Assembly: GCA_013350335.1 (NCBI GenBank)
Contig: CM023537.1
Span: 10,844,438-10,908,437, forward strand
Length of the DNA: 64,000 bases
Direction of reading: 5' to 3'
Source: Chimonanthus salicifolius
Lineage: Eukaryota; Streptophyta; Magnoliopsida; Laurales; Calycanthaceae
In this document: positions 10,858 through 21,100 of the stretch, piece after piece
How positions within the stretch are numbered: position 1 is the stretch's first letter
Layout of the letters: every line of letters starts with the position of its first letter
Program-made: the position numbers and the translations under genes
Notes under the pieces: generated by a model
Seen by the model: only the letters and a program-made list of their open reading frames with translations
The model's database searches: none
What the model was told of the DNA's origin: nothing

Positions 10858-13498
10858 GATGAAAAAACATATTGGCTGGAAGTAAATTTAACGTGCTTCT
10901 CTCATTTTAACATGCAATTTGTTTACACAAGGAATCTAGTTAGTATCTCCATATATTGGAGAACCCTTGTCATCTCAAAAGTCCAACCTCATTTAGAAAA
11001 TGGATTCTTACAGGTTTCTGTAAATTCAGATATAAAGGAATCTTAGGATATTAAGGTGTTAAACTAACAAACAAATAGCCTGATTTGATGGTATAAAAAC
11101 ATACAAATTTTCGTGGTCCTTGATGAATAGCTTGTAGATCAAGGATGAGGAATAATTGTGTTTCTTTTGTTTGATGTGCTTTTGTCTATTTTGAGCAATT
11201 GTCATGCAGCTTGCATCTTGGGTGGATCAGTGGACAGTATCCACTTCTTCTGTCTCTCTCTTTCTCTCCTTTCAGTTTTAAACTTTTAATTATACTCATT
11301 CTGCCTTAATGTTTTGCATGCCCAGGGCACAACTAGCACACAGCTTAGGCATCTCCCACTTATAGGACCCAGGACCTGAAATTGAGTCCCTGAAGAACCC
11401 TTTACCTGTTTTGGTCATCCCTTGACTACTATGCCCCTCATACATATATGTAGTGTGTGGAGCATGTGCACGTATTGCATTGGCAACTACTGAGTTTAGA
11501 AGCAACACAGCTATTATGTATACGGAAACAGCATGGATTTTACATTTTTCACACATGAAAAATAAAATACCAAATGCAGTGAAATATGAAACATTTGATA
11601 TTTTGATTTTTGAAGTTCTAAGTATCATAACATAAAAGTCATGTACAGCCTATGATGCCCAGTTATGGCTACGGGAAAATATATGGGGCATGAGCTTGCA
11701 CAGAACACACCATGTTCAAAAATTATAACACAAACAGGGACGGCAAGGACACAGCAAACAAATTTATATGTAAATAAGATTATAGATAAATTTTAATATT
11801 TTGATGAAAAAGAACAATTTTATTATTCAACCAAATTCAACATTAAAAAAGGTATCATTTCCTACACCTTGTACTAGTTTTGACATGATTACTCTAGAAT
11901 CATCAAAAAGCTAATAAGCACAAACAACTTCAGTGGGCCCACGAATTAAAGTATGAATTTAACATATTTAGGTATCCATTACTTGGTTAGATATTTATTT
12001 CTTTATTTAATTATCTCATTGGTCAAATCTATAATTTCAAAGTTTCCAATTTGAGGAATAATATATGGTAAAAGGATGACATGGCCAATTAGTTATCGCA
12101 TGAGACATAAAGAAAGGAACGAGGAAGGGGAAGTGAATTAGAGGAGGGAAAGCAAAAAAAATCAGGGATATGGCAGCAGCTAGAAAGGAAAATAAAGACG
12201 GAAAACAAAAAATCAGAGATAGGGCAGCGGCTAGAGTGGAAAATAATAAGGCTATGGCATATATCAATCTATCCATCTATCTATCATTCATTGGGTTAAG
12301 GCATGGATTTATCTTCTCCATATTCAATTAGGACTCCAACTCTTCACAGACACATCCCTCATTATAAATTACCTTCCTTTTTTTCTAAGAAGGTTCCTCA
12401 CCAATTTCCTATCCATCCCTTCTTGGGATATGGCCTGGATTTTTTTCCCATATTCAACAAGGCAACTGATATTATTCCACAGACCATTGTATATTGAGAT
12501 GGCTATATGTATACTCAGGTGCACCAAGGGCTTCCCTCATCATCACGTGGAACAACAACTACCATAAATTCTACTTACACCTGAATTAACAGTAATTGCT
12601 GTTCAAATCAACTGAAAGTTGTGGTAATCCAAAACTCCTATTTGGTTTTCTTTTCATCAAATGAAAGTTAGGTTTCTTTTCACGTGCAACAGTGACAAAC
12701 AGGTAAATTCAGGCCATTATAAATAACTACAAAAGTAGTCAGTCACCAGCAGCCGAATGCGTGAAACATAAAGTTACGTTTCTGCATAAAATCATTCTTC
12801 AACAAGAAGGAGCTAACGGGCTTGGTAAATTTGCCTAGAAATTCAATTCATGGAGAGTGACAGTGTCTGTGTATGTGCAAGAAAGAGAAAGAGATTGAGT
12901 GAGTGATGGTGAGAGAGAAAGAGAACCAATCTATTATGATGCTCCTAGCCGATTGTATTGTAGTACCAAAATAGCTGATGCATCTAATCGAGGTTCCTTT
13001 TATTGGATCTTTTTTCATCCTCTGGAGGTTCCTTTATCATTATCAACAACGACAACACTTAAAAGAATACTTGAGTATTATAAAATCATTAATCTAAGGA
13101 AGTGACTCGCGTGGTAAAGCAGAATGTGCAAAGTATAGCGTAAGGGCTTTCAAACATGATCATTCTTCATTAAGACCGAATCATTCAAGCAGAGGCTACC
13201 AGGAAAAAAGAGGATTTGGAAAATTAACTAAGAAATTCAATTCACCAGAAAGATAGAGAATAGGAACGGGATAGAGGGAAAGATACCGAGAGGTGGGCGA
13301 TGAGAATCAGTGTTGGCGGTGGGGATGGGGAAGGCAGCAGCATCTTCGAGGCGGGGGCGCTTGGATTCCGCATCGTTGACGAAACGGGCAACAAGCTCCT
13401 GAGCTTTTTGCTTCGCGATCTGGATCTCGTCCAACTTTCGCTTGGTGGTATTGGTATCGGTATCAGGTATCGAAGCGAGATTGGGGCTCTTCCGCCAT
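1..13498 (-). CDS. KH-domain RNA-binding protein, FUBP-like (5' part; gene runs off left edge)
   Basis: Five exons are visible on the minus strand: 13287-13498, 7195-7325, 6883-7068, 2589-2684 and 2424-2495. Introns are GT-AG, and phases agree from codon 13 onward. The product starts M-A-E-E-P-Q-S, then has a basic stretch (T-K-R-K-L-D-E-I-Q) and a second one (S-K-R-P-R-L-E-D). KH domain 1 spans the exon 2/3 junction, with R-I-D-I-P-N-G-K followed by a GKAG loop. KH domain 2 spans exons 4/5 (M-K-V-P-N-N-K, then a GKGG loop) and is cut at the window edge. About 232 residues are visible. Paired KH domains of this type bind single-stranded RNA or DNA; plant relatives are described as far-upstream-element-binding-like proteins, likely nuclear. 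Odd point: ATG 13496-13498 is followed by a stop at codon 12 (13463-13465), and the conserved frame resumes only if one base is skipped. Remaining exons were sought in 1-2423 and not seen. Confidence 0.85.
905..1410. repeat. Possible degenerate MITE with AGCCC/GGGCT repeats
   Basis: The stretch is rich in short GGGCT/AGCCC and TTGGGC motifs. It starts with a TAAGGAATGAAAC-like end near 922 and closes with a GTAGTCCTA end near 1403, a weak match to the inverted ends of the better preserved MITEs at 42, 54.9, 59.2 and 63.1 kb. No clean target duplication is visible. It is probably an old relative of that family. Confidence 0.25.
4111..4440 (+). repeat. Left inverted arm: 5' 330 bp of the LTR
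   Basis: This arm is the reverse complement of 5556-5880, with roughly 20 substitutions and a 5-base length difference by eye (about 94% identical). Homology stops sharply after ATGGTGGAGA at 4440, where gag sequence begins. Confidence 0.85.
4441..4945 (-). pseudogene. Truncated retrotransposon gag region
   Basis: The minus strand encodes a gag-like segment: P-K-V-E-L-P-P-F-N-G then E-F-M-E-W-V-T-K-V-E-R-F-F-E-Y, then V-A-F-K-L. That is the pattern of the conserved N-terminal gag domain of plant Ty3 elements (P-x-F-x-G ... W ... V-E-x-x-F ... L-V-A-x-K-L). Upstream parts of the frame are broken by stops. Coding stops at the junction with the inverted LTR copy, and nothing downstream of early gag remains. 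Confidence 0.7.
5556..5880 (-). repeat. Right inverted arm: outer part of the full LTR
   Basis: This arm pairs with 4111-4440. On this side the LTR continues inward to about 4968, where it meets the primer-binding site. This is therefore the true 5' LTR of the minus-strand element and the left arm is a partial copy. Confidence 0.85.
9470..9990 (-). mobile_element. LINE ORF2 C-terminal remnant (zinc-binding RVT domain)
   Basis: Read on the minus strand, 9990 to 9470 gives C-L-C-V-Y-E-E-A-D-H-L-L-F-H followed by V-W-S. This resembles the Cys/His zinc-binding domain at the end of plant L1-like reverse transcriptases (C-x-x-C ... H-L-F ... C ... W). It is followed by a 3' tail about a 'thing that looks like' TTTTTGGTGCTTCTTGTG and a T/A-rich end near 9475. 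Several stops and missing cysteines show that it is dead. Confidence 0.45.
10798..10854. repeat. (TA)n microsatellite
   Basis: About 28 uninterrupted TA units lie in KH gene intron 1. Confidence 0.95.
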
Positions 13499-13584
13499 GG
13501 CCGCAGCAGAAGCAGCTCGCAAGCTCTAGAGGAGAAGGGAAACGAGAAGAAGGGTTTGTAGGAGGGAAAATAAGAGGATGTGAG

Positions 13585-13592
13585 TACTTATA
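13585..13592 (-). promoter_or_regulatory. Putative TATA box of the KH gene
   Basis: The minus strand reads TATAAGTA here, about 90 bases upstream of the ATG at 13498, a normal distance for a short 5' leader. An ACGT core lies just upstream near 13606. The surrounding 13.3-13.7 kb is more GC-rich than the flanks, as expected for the 5' end of a housekeeping gene. No transcript data were available. Confidence 0.4.
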
Positions 13593-14579
13593 CCGGGTCC
13601 TTAGACACGTACTCACCGCTTTACTGGCAATTACGAAAACGCCCACACAGCTACAGTCGATGGCCGAGGCATGAGGCAGCTCCAGACGTTTGATATCAAA
13701 CTCACAACCTTATTGGACACTTAGCTTAATTCAGACTTAGTCATTTATTTAATTTAAATCTTCCTTTCCAATGTTGAGTCTACGTTAAAAGATTATTTAC
13801 ATTAATATCATCTGAAAACATCATGCTTAATATATAATTTTATTTAAATTTTAGTAAAATTCATTAATTGAGTCAAAAATTATCAACCCTCTCTTGAAGT
13901 GGGAAGAAAGTTTAGCTTCCTTAAACACTAACACTAGAAAGTGAAAGAAAAAAATATATGGTATATTCTTAAATATTGCTCGTAATGTTGTGCAATTAGT
14001 ATTCGTTTTTTGCAAGGTCAAATTATTATAAGACTGGGTGTATGATCAGCATGAGTTTATGAGTTTTATGTAGAATCTATTAATATTAAATTCAGGTTGC
14101 TTGAAATATTATTTTAAAATTATATTAATTTTAATTCATGTTCATTTGATGCATTCTCATGGTCGAATTGCTCGTAAAATATTTATTTTATCTTAAAAAT
14201 TAAAGCTAAAGTGATTCAATAGATTTCATTTCTATAGTTTGACAGTTCCAACAAATAAGATTAACATTTTGACATGATCCATCAAAAATTCAAACACACT
14301 TGAAATTTCAGTCTAAGCATCTAATAAACCAACCCTTCTTTATTTTTACAAGTATATGTGTGTGATCTTTTACGTGAATCCTTGATGCAGACATCGGTAG
14401 ACGTGGTCAGACTTTTAATTTTAATTTAGATGAACGCATGTGCAGATTAACCGATTTAAGCTTTGAGTCGTGCATTAGACCCTTATGCGAGTCAAGTCCA
14501 AGCTCATGTTCATGCTGAACCAGGTCCAGCATATCAGGCTACTCGTGCAAGTTAAATTTGAATTTCATACTGGTCATTA

Positions 14580-14905
14580 GCACCAAGACGTTGGTGGAAT
14601 TGGTGGATACCTAGTTGCTTTTGGAATTAGTTAACTTTCCTTTTGAATTTCAAAGTCCTGATTAGTCTAGAATTAGCAAGAGTGAGTGTCGGCTCTAAAC
14701 TAAGGTTTATTTTTGGATGTTTATTTATTTATTTATTTAAGAGCATGTAATTGACAGCTTTGGGCAGAACCTAGTTGAAAGAAATAAAATATATTTTTCA
14801 AGAAAATTGAAGGAATTTCTGAGTTATCCAAGTTTGAGACCGAGTTAAGTGCTGACTCGTTTATTGAGTTCCATCAACTCTCGTAATGGTATCAGAATCA
14901 AGTTG
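14580..14905 (+). mobile_element. Possible LTR end plus primer-binding site (remnant)
   Basis: A TGGTATCAGAATC motif near 14887-14899 matches the start of the initiator-Met tRNA primer-binding site used by many plant LTR elements. The preceding 300 bp would then be LTR. No second LTR and no coding remnant were found, so this is tentative. Confidence 0.3.
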
Positions 14906-15839
14906 TGAAAACAAAACTTATTCAACACATGAGCTAGGGCCAATTTGTTGGGTCCACTCCAAGCTTGGGCTTTACAAATGCAACGGACCTTTCATTTGAA
15001 ATCTATAATCTTTGTTGTGTGTATATGTTATCTTTGAAGGCTACGTGATGCGCTCAAACCTCAACCAATACACCAAGATTACTGTATTATTTATTCTATT
15101 TTTATTTTTGTTTCCATGACTTTTTTTTTTTGTATTAATGGCAAGAGCTCTCCATTTTAGCATAAAAAATGAGATGTGGATTGCAATTTCATCTTCATCT
15201 TCTCTTGTTCATTTTCATCACCATCATGTTTGGTAAGTGATGCCCAAATAGACCAAGTTTGCCTTGAATGGTGCAGTCAACAAACATTTCTATCAGTTAT
15301 TTACATATATATTTTTTTGAAAGGTCTATCAGTTGTTTATTTTGATGAAGAAAGGGGGAAAAACATAGGACAAGTCATGTTGAAGTCAAATGGGGCCTCT
15401 CAATTCTTGAGCAAGCAACTTCTATTCTTATTTTTTAATGTTGGGATCAAAATAGGGCCACTTAGACTGGTGAACAAGAGGCTGCTATAATTGCCCATGT
15501 TTGTCACTTATTAGGCCACACGGTTGTTGATCAACTACCCTTTAAATGGATTTATTTTTTAAGTATTGTTGGAAGAATAAGGGGTCGCATCGTATTTTGC
15601 AGATGATTTCTTAGCTCACTCTGAAGATAAAAGAGACACTCAATTTTGATATAAAAGTTTTCAAGTCCCTTTGCAAATACAGATGTTGTCCACAGCTGCT
15701 CCTCTCAGTTGCTCCTAGCTTTCTCTAAAATGGGTCTATTGTTTAGGTTATGATGAAAAAGAAAATTATTATTTAGTTATGTATTTTAACTTGACTGGTA
15801 CTTACAGCATGCGGAAGCCGTCCAATTCCATACATACTA

Positions 15840-15950
15840 GATAAACAACTATAAAGAGTAGGTCTGTTAGAGTTAAACGTGAGTCGAACTCAATACCTCA
15901 TTTCTTGAGGCAGACATTTAATCGTCGAGCCAATTCCATTGGAGTTCTAT
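15840..15950 (-). mobile_element. tRNA-derived SINE-like fragment
   Basis: On the minus strand TGGCTCGACGATT (A-box-like) is followed about 30 bases later by GAGTTCGACTC (B-box-like). This matches the layout of an internal RNA polymerase III promoter. It is related in sequence to the copies near 46.7, 50.4 and 54.6 kb. Confidence 0.4.
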
Positions 15951-16511
15951 TCAGCTCCATTTTGAAAAGAATTTTCAAGTCGCAGAGTGAGAAAAACCGA
16001 CTTAATCTTTTCATGAAGTCTGGTCAAGGGTCACCTAGGTTAGTAAACAGGTTGGTTACCAAGGTACTCCTCTTAGCTGCTTCGAAATGGTGCCTATTAT
16101 AGACAGATCAGTGAGCTGATTGGGCAATGAAATGGCAGCTAAAAATATGATGATTGGTTGGTGATGTGTGTGTGAAAGGCTCATGTTGGGCTTGATCTAG
16201 AGTAGTTTTTATAGTGATTGGGCAAGCATTGAGTGTGTTCATGATTGAGCACCTAAATCTCCAGATGTAGGTTGACTGCGCCGCTGGGCCCATGGCTTCT
16301 CGCAAAAGGTCGGCTAGCAAGTGGTTTTTTCTAACTTTCTGAGCTTACAGTTTTCTTAGGCTTGGACCCATTTTACTTGTTTGGGTATCCAAACTTAAAA
16401 GAGGTTTGTTAGTTTGTAGAACTTGTGTTCACTGAACACATGGTAGTTCACATGGCTAACACTAGGGCCGATTTTGAGTGATATGGGTGTCTGCCACGTG
16501 TCAAATTAGGT

Positions 16512-16686
16512 GGCGATGCGATGGCATTTGAGATCCAATTTTCATTGATTTGGCGTCTGACATGGCAATCACCAAGCACTGAGGTGTACTATGAGTGGGC
16601 GATGAGGTGATATTTGAAATCCAATTTCCATTGATTTGGCGACTGACATGGCCATGACTGAGCACTGAGGTGTACTATGAGTGGGT
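16512..16686. repeat. 86-bp tandem duplication
   Basis: The segment starting GGCGATG at 16512 is repeated from 16598. Shared blocks include CCAATTTTCATTGATTTGGC and GAGGTGTACTATGAGTGGG. There are a handful of mismatches and no coding potential. Confidence 0.8.
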
Positions 16687-17789
16687 GCTGATGTGGAGCT
16701 ATCATGGAAGCTATCTATCAATTTATAATTTCACATTCTCCTTACGTTTGCTTGTCCTAATATTATTTTTTGCTAAAATTGAGTCATATAAAATTCAAAA
16801 TTTTATGGGCTTATCGACATATTCCATATTATAGGTTTCCTTAGTGTTGTTTTCACCTTGAATTGAGTTGAGTGAGTTGAGTCATGAAGTCATGTGGGAT
16901 TAAAATGGATTTATTTTAGTGGTAATTGGATTGGTAAATTGGAGAATTTGTGGTCATATGGGCATATTTCACATTTTGGATTTTTCAAGTGCATTTCTTT
17001 ATTTCAATTGAGTTGGATAATCTAACAAAGTTTATGTAAGATGGGCAACATCTACCTAGATTAGGGTAATTCTATTTTGGTGGGGTTGGATCAAGTAAAA
17101 TTGATCTCGAGATTCATGTCTTTCGGGTGCAATTCTAATTTCGACATAAATTGGATCTTTTAATGAGGACTATATAGTGATGGGTCAAGGTGAGTCCACT
17201 ATGGTGAGAATTTGAAACTTTTTATCCATTAAACCTATATTTAATTTTTAATTTTTTTTCAAGTTGAATGTGATCATGGAAAAGACAAGTCTATCAAAAA
17301 TACTCATTGTTCCTTTCTATTATAAACTCTACCAAAGACTAATTATCTATTTCATAATGAATTCACAATGGTTTTTTTTTGAAATAATTCTATAGAAAAT
17401 GTGTTTATGAAGAATAATCTTTAAAACTAAATATTATATTATATAATTAGCTGAAAAAAACACAAAAATAAAGTACGGTGTAATTTCATGCTTATTAAAT
17501 TAACTCATATCATTCAATAATCCATATAGGACACTACAAGTCTTAAAACAAGATTATAAGGATATAATCATCAAACAAGGGTGTAACTTCATAGATATCT
17601 TATTCAGTTTTTTATACATTTCATCCTATTACATGATCCTTTAATTACTTTTTAAAATCATTTTCATTATCTCATTTAAAATTTGTCGATTTTCTCTTGT
17701 AGACTGTTAATTACCCTACCATGTGCGAGTAATCATTAACTAAGATTGAACTACTATTTTATCAAAAAGTTTCGATTATTTGATGTCCA

Positions 17790-18114
17790 CCCATGATTGG
17801 TTCTTCCATTTGAACGGTTGAGATGAGCCTGGCCCCACCCCAAACTCGCGGTAGCACGATCTCAATCCGTGCTCCTGCGGTGAACGCCCCTGCCGATCTT
17901 ACATCCGCCATCTCCCCGTCTTCTTCCTCCTCTTCCCACTCCCTTTCCAAAGCCCAACCTCTTCTTAAATCTCAACATAGTCCTCCTTTGATTTCCTACG
18001 AACAATCCGATGATTTTCAGCTGCATTCTTCTCCTAATCCGTATTCCCATCAGATTGTTGATGCCAATGCGTTGAAGGCAACCCTTATATATCATTATAT
18101 ATTTTTTTTCGACG
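17790..18114 (+). promoter_or_regulatory. Probable 5' leader/promoter of the PP2A B gene with overlapping upstream ORF
   Basis: Sequence just upstream of ATG 18115 is C-rich and unlike the AT-rich flank, as expected for a 5' untranslated leader. An ATTGG (inverted CCAAT) lies near 17793. An ATG at 17823 opens a 112-codon frame that runs to 18161 in a different frame, so it overlaps the main start. It could act as an inhibitory upstream ORF if transcription starts before 17823. It has no recognised domain. Confidence 0.4.
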
Positions 18115-21100
18115 ATGATCCCTTTGGCGAACGGAGATGTGGGCCCGACGCCTCCACTTGAATGGAAGTTCTCGCAGGTTTTTGGAGAACGAACTGCTGG
18201 AGAGGAAGTTCAGGAAGGTATCTACGTGATGACACGGCTTGAAAGGATTTATTCATTTATTTATTTATTATAGATCTATTGATGTAATTGAAGTGGGTTT
18301 TAATATGAACGGTCCGTTGTTCATTGAATCTCTCGTTTTTGGACGTGATTTCGCTCATTTGGATGGGTTATTTTGTCTATCCTTAGTGTAATCGAAGTGT
18401 GTGTGTTTTTAAGATCTGTTGATGTCAAAGAAGTGGCTTTTTGGTATTAATTTGTTTTTTGTGTTGAATCTCTCATTTTTGGTCACATTTGCTTCTTGGG
18501 TTCGGTTGTTTTTCAGTGTTCTTATGTATTGGAAGTCGGTTCTTTATTAGCACTCTCTGTGCATTGAATTTCTCGTTTTCGGGCGATTTCGTTTCGGGTC
18601 CTGTTATTCTGCATGTTCTTAGCATAGGTGAAGTGGATTTTTGATATCATCCCCATTCATGTATTGAATCTCTTGCTTTGGGCGAATTGGCTTCTTTACT
18701 TCATTTTTTTTTTTCTTTTCTGGAATTGAAGTGAACTTTTAATTTTCTCCTCATCAGACATCGAATCTCTCGTGTTTGGGGGATTTGATGATTTGTTTCA
18801 ATTTTTTGTCTGTTTCGGGCACAATCAAAATAGGCTCTTTTTTGTTATTCTGCATTTTTCTCTTTTTATTAGGAAATTTAGTCTCCTGGATTCAGTTACT
18901 TTTCTTTTACTTTTGTGTTCTTATTGTAACTGAAGTGGGTTTGAGATCTCTTGACCTGTGGATGCCTCATCTGTGAGTAATTTCGATTTGTGGGTTATGT
19001 GGTTCTGCCCATCACAGTGAAGTGTTTTTTTAAAGGGAGAAGGGGGGGTGGGAGTATCTCAATGCCTTAGAAGTCGTCCTTTCAATTGGTGGATCTTTTA
19101 AGAGAGCTTCAAGGCATAATCAAACTGGGAAGTTGACTTCAACACCACCATGAAATGCTAGTTATTGATTTTTGGCTGTGAACAACTGTGTTATAATTAT
19201 TGGATTTCAATCATGTTGTCATGCCTGTTCTGGTGCATTTATAAAGAAGAATATGGTGGCAATAATGCCTGGATTGAATAATGGAATGATTTGATCTGTT
19301 GGTAGAGTATGCAAATTTGATGCAAAATAACTTTGTAATGGGTATGAATGTCAAAGTGGAAAATGTGACTTTTGTACTTTGGATGGGGATGAAAGGCAAT
19401 TCTTTTGAAGCGTTTCAATGCTGGGTACATACTTTTGGAAATTTAAATTGCATTAAAGAAATGGCAAATCATAAAATATGAAAAGGGTCGTACGTGGCAC
19501 AATCCGATGGCAAGAAACTTATGAAAACTGGAATTTTCCACATGAACGAATAGAGTATGCAGAGCTTCTTTCTATTTGCCTTTGGTTCATGATATTTGTT
19601 TCTTGTGTAGATCTTATGCTCCGGAACTCATTGAGAGTTACCCAGTCAATAAACACCTTTTATTTATGTTCTGAAAGTGGGTAACTTAAGTTTGTCATCA
19701 AAATATTTTTTAGATGGTATGTGCTTTTATGTTATTTTCTTCCATAATAAATCACTTATTGAGGTCGTCGAATATCTGGTATAACCAGTTCACTGACCAT
19801 GACTACAATTGCATATCTAAAGAGGATGGAAAGTTCAATTTTGTTGGGAAAGTTTGATAATAAATGGTTGTTGTTTTAGATGCAAACATTGTTTTCTTTA
19901 TCTGTATTTGCAACATGCATACTTTTGTTTTATGGCTTAAATTTTATTCATGCTATTTTGGTGGGAATTTCTTGTGGTGTTACTCTTATTGAATGCCTGA
20001 TAGGAATTCATTGCAAGGCTAAAGACTTTTTAGGTTGCATCTTCATCTTGAAAATTGTGGAAGTTTGACAAGAGTCTGTAGCACTGATGGTAAGTGCTCA
20101 CTATCACAACCAAAAGGTTGTGCATCTGAGTCATTACACCATCGGAAGAAAAAGTTGGAAGTTCATTCTTTGTTTTTGGTTGTTTCATTAAGCAGAATGG
20201 TAGATACAATTACAGAGCTGAACAACTCCCTCCCTCCTTCCTTTTCCAAACTATAGTATGTGAACATAGCACTAAAAACGAAATGTACATACCGCCCTTC
20301 AATTGCAAATATATGTGAAATGAGATGACATAATTGACAGTGTGAAAAAACTGCAATGCTAACTAAGGAAACTATTAGCCATATCATTGACTAGGCATAG
20401 TATATCATTGATACTACTGCTTTGTTTGAACCTGATAAAGAATTCTCCGGCCAAATGAATGGTCTTCCAAACCCTTGTTTCCCTGAACAGTTAGCAATAA
20501 TTTCTTCTCTAGATAATTATCTGTATGATACCCTTGGTAACTTTTATTGATAAAAGTAGGGTAAAAGAAAAAAAACACCTAGCAGGCAATGAGAGATGCC
20601 CAAGAAGATGACAGTAAAATCACAAACAAGCACCAAAGTGCAAGAAATCCTTCAGCAGTTGCCAATGATGTGGTTCTAAATTTAACTTGATCATGACTTG
20701 CTTGTGAGTACAGCCTTATTATGCCAAAGTCTTCCAATTGTTTTCCTCCCAAATGATTCTTCATTCGAGAAATCTTTCCATTGCCTGAATGACACTATTT
20801 AAGAATTCCTTTAAAAAATGATAACTTCTAAGAAACCTACAGAGACTAAAGCTCTTGATGAATAATAATACATGGTAAGGTACGCAGTTCCCTCTGTTTT
20901 CCTATCACCCATGCTCTAACTTTTTTGGAGTTCCAGCATTACTTTGCACATTGGAGATGGTTAAAAAATCTTAGATCTTCTCTTAGAGCTAATACTTCAA
21001 AAAAAAAAACCCTCTTATAGCTACCAGACCTGAGAAAGTGAAGCTCCCTTGACCTCTTTCCATTTTAGCTTTACACCTGTCTTAATTGCCATTTGCTCCC

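Larger units (their letters stand above)
7326..13286. other. KH gene intron 1 contents
   Basis: The 6 kb first intron separates the short first exon from the KH exons. It contains a LINE 3' remnant (about 9470-9990), a long TA microsatellite (10798-10854) and otherwise AT-rich sequence. No extra exon was recognised. Confidence 0.5.
13700..17780. other. Divergent intergenic region between the KH and PP2A genes
   Basis: No gene was recognised. Contents that can be named are an LTR primer-binding-site remnant (TGGTATCAGAATC near 14887), a SINE-like segment (15840-15950) and a short tandem duplication (16512-16686). The open frame at 15176-15490 has no recognisable domain and looks like degenerate repeat sequence. 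Confidence 0.5.

Noticed and set aside
13242..13674. Long open frames on both strands over the KH first exon
   Set aside because: They are alternate-frame shadows of a GC-rich exon; the conserved KH-family wording is in another frame.
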